Assembly (NCBI RefSeq): GCF_000007705.1
Contig: NC_005085.1
Location: forward strand, 1,559,752-1,623,751
Length of the DNA: 64,000 nucleotides
Source: Chromobacterium violaceum ATCC 12472
GTDB lineage: Bacteria; Pseudomonadota; Gammaproteobacteria; Burkholderiales; Chromobacteriaceae
Direction: 5' to 3'
In this document: positions 1 through 11,187 of the stretch, in pieces
How positions within the stretch are numbered: position 1 is the stretch's first letter
Layout: each line of letters starts with the position of its first letter
Notes under the pieces: generated by a model
Database searches by the model: none
Told to the model about the DNA's origin: nothing
The model's input: the letters and a program-made list of their open reading frames with translations, nothing else
Program-made: the position numbers and the translations under genes

Positions 1-1304
1 AGGCGAGCCAAGCTTAATGTGCTTTTGAAAAAATGACCAGCCGTTTTGGCGCTTTCCGTATCTAATAGATTGGCGGCTTCATTGCGGAATTTCAATTCGC
101 CGCTGGTAAGGGCTAGGCGCATGTTGCTGATGCCATGGCTGTCGAGTCGATCGCCTGAAAGCTCTACAATGACATTATTTGTCCGCCTGTTTTTATTCGA
201 TTGATTCGAATCTATATTGTCATCTAGGTTTTTTTGATTGACGGTCAGGCGGCCGATGAGAGAGCCATTTACGCTTCGAACGAAAAAATGGGAAAGCCAT
301 AAATCAGCTTCGCTGGCATTTCCATGTGCGCCTAGATTGGAAAAGTCGTTCTGCAATTTATAGTCCAGGTAAGAAGCGGCTCCACCCAGTAATGTCGCTT
401 GTCCTGCCAGTGGGAATTGATAATCGACGCGCCCATAGCTTAGTCCAGAGCTGGTCAAACCGTTCACCACCAATTGATCGCCTTGGTTGAGCGGGTTGTT
501 GATCTGCAGCGTCCCTCCGAGGCGAAGACGGCCAGTGTAAGTATTGCCGGTGTTGTCAAGCAGTACGCTGCCGGCGAATTTCGCTCCGGCTTGCGCGCTG
601 ACCTGCAGGTCTGAGGTTCCCGGGTTTGCCCCCGGGCGCAATACGCTGTGCACTGCAATGCCAGGGGTGTCGCTTAGTAATAATAAGCTGCGTTGCAACG
701 GGTCTTCGCGGACCAGGTCACCACTTTGCAATGGCTTTAGATTAGCTAGTAAAGCCTTGTCTTTGACGCTGCTTTGGTTGTTTATCGTGATTTCCCCAAA
801 GCGAGTTTCAATGATATTGATTTTTACCGTACCATCGCTTGGTGTTTGCGCTGGGATATAAGCTAATGAGATTGGGTAGCCATGTTGTTGATAATAGTGC
901 GTAATTCTCGTGGCTAATTCTTTTAGCTGATCTAAATTTAATTCCTTGCCCTTGGCGTCCGCCACTAATTCAAGAAGAGTTTTATTATCAAAAACCGTAT
1001 TTCCTTCCAGTACGATGTCTTGTACTAGCAATGTGCCCCCACTCTGTTTTGTAACGTCAACAGGAAGCTCAGTGGTGAGCGGGGTGTCTTTGATCGGGGT
1101 GGTTGGCTTGGGACGCTTCAGTTCTTGCAAGAGTTGACCGCTGTCGATATTGACAGATGGATTGGCTGCACCCGCCTGCACCGTCCAAATTGCCAATAGA
1201 GCATAACTTATCATGTGGACAGAATGGAGTGTGCCTGATTTCCTGGGATGCATATTGCTGGATTTTGTTTTTGCCAAGAAATATGGTTTCGAGCGTGATG
1301 TCAT
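1..1304 (-). CDS. TpsB-type outer-membrane transporter (ShlB/FhaC/HecB family), C-terminus beyond the window
   Basis: Outer-membrane pore that should export the adjacent TpsA adhesin. The frame is open from the ATG at 1304 to the window edge. A hydrophobic signal segment ends near ...VQAGAA. A POTRA_2-like stretch follows (LLVQDIVLEGNTVFDNKTL, then a helix and ITHYYQQHGYPISLAYIP), and then the start of a barrel rich in LLDNTGNTYTGRLRLGG-type strands; both are typical of FhaC/ShlB. About 434 residues are visible of a usual 550-600. The ATG lies 2 bp beyond the stop of the tpsA gene, so the pair is probably one transcript in the order tpsA-tpsB. Later in-frame ATGs (for example before ISYALLAIW) give a more conventional signal peptide, so the exact start is uncertain. 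Confidence 0.85.
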   Translation of the reverse strand, partial: MTSRSKPYFLAKTKSSNMHPRKSGTLHSVHMISYALLAIWTVQAGAANPSVNIDSGQLLQELKRPKPTTPIKDTPLTTELPVDVTKQSGGTLLVQDIVLEGNTVFDNKTLLELVADAKGKELNLDQLKELATRITHYYQQHGYPISLAYIPAQTPSDGTVKINIIETRFGEITINNQSSVKDKALLANLKPLQSGDLVREDPLQRSLLLLSDTPGIAVHSVLRPGANPGTSDLQVSAQAGAKFAGSVLLDNTGNTYTGRLRLGGTLQINNPLNQGDQLVVNGLTSSGLSYGRVDYQFPLAGQATLLGGAASYLDYKLQNDFSNLGAHGNASEADLWLSHFFVRSVNGSLIGRLTVNQKNLDDNIDSNQSNKNRRTNNVIVELSGDRLDSHGISNMRLALTSGELKFRNEAANLLDTESAKTAGHFFKSTLSLAR

Positions 1305-4300
1305 GGCTAGTTACCCCCGCCAAGAGTTTTACGGTCTGTTGACAATTTAACGCCGCCGTCAATTACATCGAGGTTCAATACGGTTTCAAAACCTGACAGG
1401 CCAGTATTGTTGTCGCCATGGTATTTTCTGTTTGCGGCGACATTGCCGGTTGCAAATGGCTTGGTAGTCAAGCCGTATGGCGTTGAGGAGGCTTGTCCAT
1501 TGGCGGCCAGGGCAAGAATCTGTGCGGTAACGTCATTCTGGGTTTGCGTGATGAATGGGACTTGATTGGGGGAAATGGTAAGCGCAGTTGCATTGGATGG
1601 ATCTTGTATGAAGATATAGTTTTGCGCGCTCAATCCGCTGCCCATGATCGCATACTGGCCAACCGCGCTATAAGCATTGCCGTTGGTGGTCCAACGTAAT
1701 GTGCCATCCGTCGCATTGCTCAAGTTCTCGCCACTGGCGAAGTTTCCTCTGATTTCACCGGAAAGACCGTTGGGCGTCTGGCCTTGCTTGATGCCCTGCG
1801 CTTGCGAGAAGTAATACAAGGTGATCGGCGTAACCGAGGCGGTTGTCGTTACGCTATTGGCGATCGCGTAATTGCCGGCGTCGGCCCCGCTGGCGGAGAT
1901 GCCGGCCACGGTGACGATTTTGTCTTTGCCGACGTTTTTATCGAGGAAGCTGGCGCCGGCAGCGGAGATGGTGACGATATCGCCTGGCAGCACGCCGCTG
2001 CTGGCCAGCGTGACGGCGTCGTTGACGGTGCCGTCGTAGATCTTGTTTTGCCCGGTGGCGCTGACGGTGAGGGTCCGCGGCGTGATGCTGGCGCTGGTGA
2101 TGGCCGTGCCGTTGTTGAGGGTATAGTTGCCTGCGTCGCTGCCGCTGGCGGTGATGCCGGTGACCGTGACGGTTTTGCCATTGCCGACGTTCTTGTTGGC
2201 GAAAGTGGCGCTGGTATCGGCGAAGTTGACGGCATCGCCGGCCAGAACGCCGCTGCTGGACAGCGTCACGGTGTCGTTGACGGTGCCGTCGTAGATCTTG
2301 TTCTGCCCGGTGGCGCCGACTGTGATGGCCAGTGGCGTGATATTGGCCCTGGCGGTGGCAATGTTGTTGATCGTGTAATTGCCGGCATCCGCGCCGCTCA
2401 GCCCCACGGAGCCGATGGTGACCGCCAGATTGGCGCCGACGTTCTTGGTGGAGAAACTTGCCACGCCGCGGCTGGTGTCGATATTTACGCTATCGCCGCC
2501 AAGCACGCCGTTGAGTGCGCCGCCAGAGGCGTTGATGCTTGCGCTTGTGGTGCCGTCATAGACCTTGTTGTTGATGCTCAGGCTTGGCGCCGTCAGGATT
2601 TTTTGCGCAATCGCGCCGCTGGCCGCCAGGGTGGCGACCTGATAGTTATTGCCGCCATTGCCGTCATTGATCGCGTAGTTGACGTTCAGCGTCCGGCTGC
2701 CGGCGTTTTTGCTATCGAAGCTTTGGCTCAGCGTGGAGAAGCTGTCGCCGCCGACCAGGCCGCCGGTGAGCAGAACGGTTCCGGAGGAGCTTGCTGTGCC
2801 ATCGTAGGTCTTGACGTCTTTCTGCGCGCTCAAAGTCAGCGCCGCTTTGTTAATGGTGCCGCTGGCGGTGTTCAAGGCATCAACGATGTAGTTGTTGCCG
2901 CCATTGCCATCGTTGACCGCGTAGCCGGCTTTGACTGACAGCGTGCTGCCATTGGCGCCCAGCGCATTCTTGCTGTTGAACTGTTCCGCCAGACCGCTGA
3001 TGCTGTCGGAACCAACGAGTCCGCTCCCGCCGATGGCGACGTTTTGGGTGGAGCTTGTCGTTCCGTCATAGGTTTTGGCATCGCTCTGCGCGTTCAGCGT
3101 GATGTGGCGCGCATTGATGGTGCCGGTGCCGGTGAGGGTGCCGGCGTTGGTGACATAGTAGTCGGCCGCATCATGTCCGCTGAGGGTCAGATTGTTCACC
3201 GTGTAGCCTTCACTGCCGGCGTTGGCGCTGGCGAACGCGCCGCTGCCGCTGATAGTGACCGCATCGCCGGTGATGAGTCCCGAGCCGCCTGCTAGGCTCA
3301 AGCCGTTCATGGCGGTGGTGGCGTCATAGGTCTTGCTGACGCCGCTGATGGCGGAGGGCGTCAGCGCCTTGGGGGTGACGGTTTCCACGCCGGTGTAGAC
3401 CAGGCTGTTGAAGTTGCTGCCGGTGATGTGGGCGTTGCTGCTGGCTAGGTTGTAATTGCCGAGGCTGAGGTTGTTGCTGCCGCTGTACGCGCCGCCGCTT
3501 GGGGCCAGGGTAAAGGTCACCGAGCCGCCGGCGCCGTCGCTGGCGGAGAAGTTGTTGCCGCCATTGGCGGTCACGGTCAGCGTCTTGATCAGATTGCTGG
3601 CGCCGTCGAGATATTGCGCGGTCGGCGGCGCCAGGTTGAATGCCGAGCCATAGGCCTGGCTGACATTGGCGGCCTTCACCAGCAGCACGTTGGCGGGGAC
3701 GATGGTGTAGTTGCCGGGCTGGTAGGCGATGGCGTAGTTGGCGGCGCTCAAGCCGCTGGCGACCAGGCTGTTGGCATAGCTGCCTGCCGGATCGCCGACG
3801 CCGTTGCCGGCCCCCATGCCGCTGCGCGAGACGGACAGCGAGCCGGTCAGCACGGAGGCGGTTTCGCCATTGACGAAACCGGAATAGCTGACGCCGTTGT
3901 AGCTCCCTGCATTGTCGGCCTGGGTCACGATTTTGGCGTCGTTATTGGCCGTGATGGTCAGCAAAGCCTTATTGATCGCCGCCTGGGTGGTGGCGGTGGG
4001 CGTGTCGAGAATATAGTTGCTGGCTTTGCCGCTGCCATTGGCCAGGCTGTACCCGGAGGCGGTGACGGTGAGGGTGCCTGCATTGCTGGCGGCGCTGCCG
4101 AACGTGGCATTGCCATGGTTCAGGGTGAGCGTTTCGCCTGATACCAGGCCGTTCAGATTGCCCCAGTTGGTGATGGTGACGCCGGTTGTGCCGTCATAGG
4201 TTTTATCGGAGGCGGCCAGGCCGCTGATGGTCAGGTGCGCCTGATTGATGTTGGCGGTGGTGGCTGCGGTGTTGCTTTGCAGCGCGTAGTCGCTGGCGAG

Positions 4301-4770
4301 GCCCGTGCCATTGCTCAGCGTCAGGCCGCTGGCTGTCACGGTCTTGCCGGTGCCGGCGTCCTTGGTGTCGAAGTTGGCGGCGGCGGCGTTGAGGGCCAGG
4401 GTTTCGCCGTTGATGGTGCCTGACTGGTCAGGGTCGCGCTGGTGGTGCCGTCATAGGTTTTATTGGCGGCGCTGATATTGGCGGTGACGGTAACCGGCCT
4501 GATGGCGGCGGCCAGCCCGGTAGGCTGCGTCAATGTGTAATTGCCGGCATCCGCGCCGCTGATGGCGTAGTTGGCGGCGACGCTCTGAGCGATGACGTTG
4601 CCGCTGCCGTCATGGGCGACGTGGGCGCTGGCGAATGTGCCATTGCCGCTCAACGTCACGGCGTCGCTGCCGAGGGTGCCGATGCTGCCATACAAGGTGG
4701 CGGCATTGGTGCCGTCATACAGTTTGTCGAAGGCGCCCGCGCCGTTGACGCTGAGCGCCAGAGGCGTGAT

Positions 4771-6039
4771 GTTGGCGCTGGTGGTGGCGGTGCTGTTGTT
4801 GAGCGTGTAGTTGCCGGCGTCGGCGCCGCTGGCGGAGATGCCAGTTACCGACACCGGCTTGGCGGTGCCGATGTTCTTGTTGTTGAAGGTGGCGCTGGTG
4901 TCGGAGAAGCTGACGGCATCGCCGGCCAGCACGCCGCTGCTGGACAGCGTCACGGCGCCGTTGACGGTGGCGTCATAAGTCTTGTTCTGCCCGGTGGCAG
5001 AGACGGTAATGGCCAGCGGGGCGATGTTGGCGCTGGTGGTGGCGGTGCTATTGATGGTGTAGTTGCCGGCGTCGGCGCCGCTGGCGGAGATGCCCGATAC
5101 CGAGACGGTTTTGGCGTTGCCGACGTTCTTGTTGGCGAAGGTGGCGCTGGTGTCGGAGAAGTTGACGGTATCGCCGGCCAGCACGCCGCTACTGGACAGC
5201 GTCACGGTATCGTTGACGGTGCCGTCATAGGTCTTGTTCTGCCCGGCGGCGTTAACGGTGATGGCCAGCGGGGTGATGTTGGCGCTGGTGGTGGCGGTGT
5301 TGTTGTTGAGCGTGTAGTTGCCGGCGTCGGCGCCGCTGGCGGAGATGCCGGCCACCGATACCGGCTTGGCATTGCCGACGTTCTTGTTGTTGAAGGCGGC
5401 GCTGGTATCGGCGAAGTTGACGGTATCGCCGGCCAGCACGCCGCTGCTGCTCAGCGTGACGCTGGCGTTGACGGTGGCGTCATAAGTCTTGTTCTGCCCG
5501 GTGGCGTTAACGGTGATGGCCAGCGGGGTGATGTTGGCGCTGGTGGTGGCGGTGCTGTTGTTGAGCGTGTAGTTGCCGGCGTCGGCGCCGCTGGCGGATA
5601 TGCCCGATACCGAGACGGTTTTGGCGTTGCCGACGTTCTTGTTGGCGAAGGTGGCGCTGGTGTCGGAGAAGTTGACGGCATCGCCGGCCAGCACGCCGCT
5701 GCTGGACAGCGTCACGGCGTCGTTGACGGTCGCGTCGTAGGTCTTGTTCTGTCCGGTGGCGCTAACAGTAATGGCCAGCGGCGTGATGTTGGCGCTGGTG
5801 GTGGTGGTGCTATTGATGGTGTAGTTGCCGGCGTCGGCGCCGCTGGCGGAGATGCCCGATACCGAGACGGTTTTGGCGTTGCCGACGTTCTTGTTGGCGA
5901 AGGTGGCGCTGGTGTCGGAGAAGTTGACGGTATCGCCGGCCAGCACGCCGCTGCTGGACAGCGTCACGGTATCGTGGACGGTGCCGTCATAGGTCTTGTT
6001 CTGCCCGGTGGCGCTAACCGTGATGGCCAGCGGGGTGAT
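4771..6039 (-). repeat. Five near-identical tandem MBG-type repeat units (84-85 codons each)
   Basis: Within the adhesin gene, five consecutive units of 84, 85, 85, 84 and 85 codons sum exactly to this interval. Each starts I(T/A)PLAITV.A.GQNKTYD and ends near GADAGNYT(I/L)N...TTSAN. Units differ by only a few residues and are very similar at DNA level, with recurring blocks such as ccggcgtcggcgccgctggc. Flanking modules are clearly related but much more diverged. This suggests recent expansion or homogenisation by recombination, and copy number may vary between strains. Such an array is also a place where short-read assemblies can collapse. Confidence 0.85.
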
Positions 6040-6688
6040 GTTGGCGCTGAAAGCGTTGACGACATAGGGGGCCAGCAAATAGTTGCCGGCGTTGGCGCCT
6101 GCCAGCGTCGGGGTTGAATTCAGCGTTATCGTTTTGCCATTGCCGACATTTTTGTCGACAAAATTACCGCTCAAGGAAGAGAGGCCGACGGTTTGTCCGG
6201 GTAGGATCCCCGCCAGGTTGGCGGTGATGCCGCTGGCCGCGGCGGTGCCGTCATAGACCTTGTTGCTGGCGGAGAAATTGGACAGCGTCAGTGGATAGTA
6301 AACTGCCGCGACCACAGGCGTGGTGGGCCCCGGCGTGCTGGTCGGTCCATTGGCTGTCTGGAATACCGGGTACAGATAAGCGCCGGTGCCCATTTTCCAG
6401 ACCGTGGAAAAATCCCAGGCCGGGTTGGTATTGCCATTGGCTGTCGTGGCCGAGGTGAAGTTGGCCTGGGTTTGCATATTGGCCGTATTCATCCCGACCG
6501 CGTGAGTGGATGGGTCGGTGGCCCGCCCGCTGGTCGTGGTGTCCCAGAACGAGCTGCCGGTGATGGTGGTCGCCGCGCCTGTCAAACCGCCGTAGTTGGT
6601 GGTGCCGGCGGAGACGCTGACGTTGCCGACGGAATAGGTATTGACCAGCGTCGCGCCCGGATAGCCGATCAAGCCGCCGACATAGGTA

Positions 6689-6696
6689 GGGGGGGG
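6689..6696. other. G8 homopolymer tract (C8 on coding strand) at a frameshift in the adhesin gene
   Basis: Eight consecutive G sit exactly where the adhesin reading frame changes. With seven, the frame continues through YVGGLIGYPGATL into the repeat region. With eight, translation leaves the frame. Simple homopolymers in surface-protein genes are known slipped-strand switches in other bacteria, but a sequencing artefact looks identical. Confidence 0.7.
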
Positions 6697-9370
6697 AACT
6701 GTAGCCGGCTTGCGTCGCTGTCACATTGCCGCTGGCGTAATCGTTGGTATACGTGCCGGCGACCGCTTCGCCGACCAGCCCGCCTGCGCCCTGAATCAGC
6801 GCAGTGGCCGTGACGTTGCCGGTGGCGTAGGAATGGGTGATGTTGCCCGAGCCGACATAGCCGACCAGACCGCCAATATAGTAGCTGCCGTAATAGGTGC
6901 CGTTCGCGCCTTGCCCAGTCGAGATGACATTGCCTGTCGCGTAGACATTGCTCAGATTGCCGGCGACATTGTAGCCAACCAAGCCGCCGACGCTATTGGT
7001 ATAGGTGGCGGACCCGTCTCCACCGGCGGCGGGGCCGCTGCTGACGGTGATATTGCTGCTGGAGTAAGAGTTGCCGATGTTGGCGTGATTCTGCCCGACC
7101 AGGCCGCCGCTATACCAGGACTGTGCGAGCGTCACGGTGCCGGTGGAATAGGAATTAGTGATCGGCGCATAATTCACGCCAATGAATCCGGCGTTATCGT
7201 CATAGCCATAATCGCCGGCTGTAACCGAGCCGGTGGCATAGGAGGCCGATACCGTTCCGCCGGCTGCATAGCCGATGAAGCCGCCGGTATACCCGCCAAA
7301 CACCGCATTGACATTGCCGGTGGCGGCCGAGTTGCTGATGGTGCTGTTGCTGTATCCGATCAGACCGCCGATATAGTAATTGTGAGCCGCCACGTTGACC
7401 GCCCCGCTGACCGACGCATTGCTGATCGAACCGCCCGTGCTATAACCGACCAGGCCGCCGACATAGTCGCTGGCGCCGCTGATGCCCGTGCCATTCACCG
7501 TGGCTGATGATGTGACGCGATCCAGAGATCCCGTGTTGTAGCCTGCCACCCCGCCGATCTCGGTATTGGTGCCGCTGACGGTGCCGCTGACGGTGACGTT
7601 TTTAATCGTGCCGGCATTGTTGCCGACCAATGCGCCCACGGTCGCGTGTCCAGTCACCGAGGCATTGGCCAGCGACAGGTTTTGCACCGTCGCCGTGCCG
7701 CTGGTCGTGCTGAACAAGCCTGCGTTATTGCCGCTGGCATTGACCGTCAAATTGTTGATGGCATAGTTCAGGCCATCGAAATTGCCGCTGAACGCGACGG
7801 GTGTGAAATTGCTGATGGAAGAGGCATCGATGTTTGTGGCCAAAGCATAATTCGCGCTGGCGTTCGTCGACATCGACTGCAGCTTGCTTGCAGTGTTGAT
7901 CAGCATGTATGGCGTGAATTTGCTGCCGCCGCTGACGGTGACATTGCTGAAAGTGGAAGGCGTTCCGAATACTGCCGGGTTGTAATAGAAATTGACCGCG
8001 CCGCCCGCGCCGCTGACATTGATGCTGCCGCCATTCATGACCACGGTGCCGGTGCCGCTGGCATTGGCATCCGCACGGGCCGACAAGGTGCCGCCGCCGG
8101 TGTTGGTGACGGTGCCGCCGCTGTTGAAACTGACGTTGCGCACCGCGGTCAGCGTCAATGAGTTGGCATTGCTCCAGCTGATGGCGTCGTTGACGTTCAG
8201 ATCGCCGCTTCCCGCGACGGCGCCCTGGGTGGAGGAAATGGTGATGTTGTTGCTGCCCAGCAGGCTGCTGACTTGCGAGCCGGTGATATCGCCGCCGCTG
8301 GCGGCGATGGTGTAGTTCTGCGGATCTATCGTCCAGGAGCCGGTCGAACCATTTGAGGCCTTGGTGGAAATGTTTGCGTCGGGCGTGATCTTGACGTGGG
8401 CCCCGGAGGTGTCGATATGGCCGCCGTCGCCGCCGTCGGGAGCCGACGCATCCAGCGTGCCCGCCACGCTGGTCGTGCCAGCGGCCATGCCTGCCAATAA
8501 GGTGATTTTGCCATTATGGCTTTCCAGAGTGCGGGCTTCGATGATCCCGCTATTGTTGACGGCGCTGCCCAAGATGCTGTCGTGGGCGCCTGCGGTCATG
8601 ATGACCTGGCCGCCGTCGGCCTGAATCAATTGCTGATTTTCGGCGAAGTTGTTCAAGGTGCTTTTATTGACTTGGATGCCGACCAGCTGGTTGTCGGCGA
8701 AGCCTACGGCGATCTCGCTGCCGCCGGCTAGCGCTACCGTGCCTGCAGTCGCTTCAATCGTTCCTTGATTGCTGACGGCATTGCCCAATAGCGCGACATA
8801 GCCTCCCTGTGCGGCGCTGATATGTCCCTGATTGATGATGCTTCCGCTTCCAGATCCTTTGAACTGAATCGTGTCATTACTCGAGTTGCTGCTTGGCGAT
8901 AAAGTTGAGGCGACTAAACTGCCGACATTGATTTGAGCGTTGCGGCCAAATATCATCCCGTTGGGGTTGATGAGCCATAGTTGTCCATTGGCATTCAAAT
9001 GGCCCATTATCTGGCTGGGTGAATTTCCCAGGATGTTGTTTACGGCTAGCGACGTGCGATTGGGCTGGATGAAATTGACGGTCTCATTGGGTGAGACATT
9101 GAAGCTGTTCCAGTTCAGAGACAGGTTTTGCGAGTTTTGAACAACTGTGGTGGTGCTGCCTGTTTGTCTGATGCTTCCATATCCATTCGCGACTTGGCCG
9201 CCGATCGGTGCTGCCGTGGCCCCATTGGTCAGGCAGGCTAACAGGCTCAGTGCGATAGGGGAGATTTTTTGGCTGGAAGACGACCGACGCTTCTTGGCGC
9301 AAGTATGTTCGGATACAACGGTCCATTGTTGCGTTGCATAGTGCCAAATGACATGATAAATGCGATTCAT

Positions 9371-10889
9371 CGCCAGCTCCAATCAACTTATTGCGTGGAT
9401 TTTCCAAGGCCCCAATATTTTGGTATTCAGTCAAGAAAGCTGTACCTGTTTTAATTGAAAAGCTTTGGATATGCGGGCTTCTCATGTCTGTATTTCAATT
9501 TCGCCTATTGCGTTGAGTGGCGGAAAACGGTTCGAGTCAAATTGGTTGCAGTAATACAGGTAGCTGTCTTGACCAATTTCGAGCGGTTTTTCCTGACGCA
9601 ATGACGCTTTATAAGTGCACATTTTTCTTTTTACAATGCGATATGTCTTGGTATGATTTCATTATTCAATCGGCATGGTTTGCGCGAGAGAATATAATCT
9701 CCATGAGTGTGCGAGTGAGAACGCGTCGTAATATCAAAAACAATTTATTCATCTTTAAATCGGGCAATTGGAAGGGCGTAGCCCCTAAAATCGGCAATAC
9801 GATTTTCCGATTCGGCGTATCCGCCATAACGGCGCTGTAATTTCGAGAGGCCGATTGCTTGTATCGATAGCGGGAGAGGGATTGCGCCGGTTGCCTGGCG
9901 TTATTTTGTCCTTCGAAACCCGCGTTATCTCCATTCGTCTGGTCTTGAGCCGAGACGATCATAAAGGCATGGGTATCCCAATCCGATGCAATCCCACGCA
10001 GGCGGCTTTTCGGGCGTTCGCTCCAGCATCCGGCGGCTGCGCCCGATTTGCCGGGCGTGCCTCGAAACCGTTTTCTGTCAGTCGATGGATGTATCAAACC
10101 ATCCTGACGGCGAATGATGTTGCCGTGAGGCATTGTCTAGCTCCCGATCTGTAGAAAACGAGCGTTGCTGGAAACGATCGCGAACCTGCTCCCGCACGAT
10201 CCTGAGCGGGCATGTGCCTGCGATGGATGGACCTGCGGACGCGGTTGCTGACGCTGCCTGCGTCTACTCCGGCGGTTCTGCATGGCTCGGCTTCGCCAAG
10301 CCTGCGGCCAGCCCCGCCAGTGGTTTCGAGCTGCAAGGCCTCCTTCATGGTGCCGGAGAAAATGTTTGAGCCGGCGCGGCTGACATCGCGGCATGGACAC
10401 GGTTGCAACGCGTGCGAAACGCAAGGCGAACGGCTGCTCTGGCTGACCTGTATATCGGCGCTCAGCGCCTGGTCTTTAATATAATTGTTACAACTGATAA
10501 ATCAAAATGTTTTTAATTGGTGCCGCTGGCCAGCGGTTTCCAGGCGAGGATGGGACTCGAACGGGGCGCTGCGGGCAGGGAGGGGGACGCCTCTGATGGT
10601 GTGGAACAGTGCGTAGCGCCGGGTCATGTGTTGAATGGCGGAGGCAGCGCTTGCTGGCGGCTGGGGGAGGGGATGGCGGGAGGGGTGAGGAGCAAGGCGC
10701 AAGCCATGCTGAGGTGAGGTGAGATAAATCCCAGGGGAAGTGCGTGATAATTGCGGGATACGCCGGGAGGTCCTGGGATGTAATGGGATGAAAACTGAAA
10801 GACTGTTGCAGCATATGAAACACCCCTCAAGCTGCCCGTCTTGCATTCGCTAATCCGCTTTCAAGGGCGTTTTCGGACGCCTCCTCAAT
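9371..10889. other. Gene-poor stretch between the adhesin gene and the prophage remnant
   Basis: About 1.5 kb in which I find no coding region I can support. Short open frames exist on both strands, but they overlap each other, lack good ribosome binding sites and show no recognisable domain. The left part must hold the promoter of the adhesin/transporter pair on the minus strand; I cannot place it with confidence. The part near 10500-10800 probably contains the decayed left boundary of the prophage remnant. I see no convincing tRNA, attachment site or insertion sequence. Confidence 0.5.
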
Positions 10890-10919
10890 ACTGGCTCCAT
10901 CACCAACGAAGGAGCCAGT
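10890..10919 (+). promoter_or_regulatory. RNA hairpin sequestering the ribosome binding site of the tail assembly gene
   Basis: Perfect 9-bp inverted repeat: ACTGGCTCC at 10890-10898, a 12-nt loop, then GGAGCCAGT at 10911-10919. The GGAG in the right arm is the only Shine-Dalgarno sequence for the ATG at 10921, one base after the stem. There is no following U run, so it does not look like an intrinsic terminator. Folding would block translation initiation. This is a structural inference. Confidence 0.6.
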
Positions 10920-10920
10920 C

Positions 10921-11187
10921 ATGTCCAAGTATACCCTCAAATTCCCATTCACCAATGCCGGTGGCCAGCACATCGAGACGATAGAAATGCGCCGTCTCAA
11001 GCGCAGTGACCTCAAGGCCGCCGTCCAGTTCAGCAAGGATGATGTCGATCAAGAAGACTTCCTGCTGGCTCGCCTGTCCGGCCTGACCATGGAAGACATC
11101 GGCCAACTCGACATTGCCGACTCCAGGGCGCTGACCGACTTTTTTCGCCGTATGGCTGAAGGAAGCACCGAATCTGAAAGCAGCTGA
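10921..11187 (+). CDS. Phage tail assembly chaperone (Mu gp41-like), upstream frame
   Basis: An 88-residue protein ending ...RMAEGSTESESS. Its position just before the tape measure gene and its fold-type sequence (KFPFTN..G.....IEMRRLKRSDLKAA, then GLTMEDIGQLDIADSRALTDFFRRM) match the Mu gp41-like tail assembly chaperones (Phage_TAC_7 type). These bind the tape measure protein while the tail tube polymerises. GGAG lies 7-10 bases before the ATG but inside a hairpin. Near the 3' end is a T6 run (11140-11145), after which a second frame is open to 11308. That is the classic arrangement for a programmed frameshift making a longer chaperone. The tail tube gene that usually precedes it is absent. 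Confidence 0.75.
   Translation: MSKYTLKFPFTNAGGQHIETIEMRRLKRSDLKAAVQFSKDDVDQEDFLLARLSGLTMEDIGQLDIADSRALTDFFRRMAEGSTESESS

Larger units (their letters stand above)
1307..9370 (-). pseudogene. Large TpsA filamentous-hemagglutinin-like adhesin with MBG/YDG repeats, interrupted by two frameshifts
   Basis: Predicted secreted surface adhesin of a two-partner system, about 2,687 residues if repaired. The ATG at 9370 opens an extended signal peptide region (MNRIYHVIWHYATQQW) with GGAG just upstream. A TPS domain follows with the diagnostic LINPNG motif. Next come Glug-type repeats (GGLVGYN, GGLIGYS). About 17 modules of 80-90 residues follow, each with K.YDGT and GADAGNYT signatures (MBG/YDG families). 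The frame breaks twice: at a G8 run (6689-6696), where seven G would keep frame, and near 4419-4420, where one extra G (Q-G-T-I-N-G-E) would restore it. Sequence similarity continues across both breaks and the net shift is zero, so each single-base indel is local. As read, translation from 9370 runs out of frame after the G8 tract. This may be sequencing error, gene decay or phase variation. The tpsB transporter gene follows. Confidence 0.85.

Noticed and set aside
1784-6117. Long plus-strand open frames opposite the adhesin gene
   Set aside because: Mirror frames of a biased, repetitive GC-rich gene. Their G/A/V/D-rich repeats follow the adhesin repeats on the other strand.
9517-9840. 107-residue plus-strand open frame
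   Set aside because: No ribosome binding site, no recognisable domain, and an overlapping frame on the other strand is as long. Treated as non-coding.
10500-10570. Possible tRNA 3' end or phage attachment site (tgggactcgaac)
   Set aside because: The T-loop-like string lacks a pairing T-stem on either side, and no anticodon arm or acceptor stem could be built. No second copy was recognised at the right end of the remnant.
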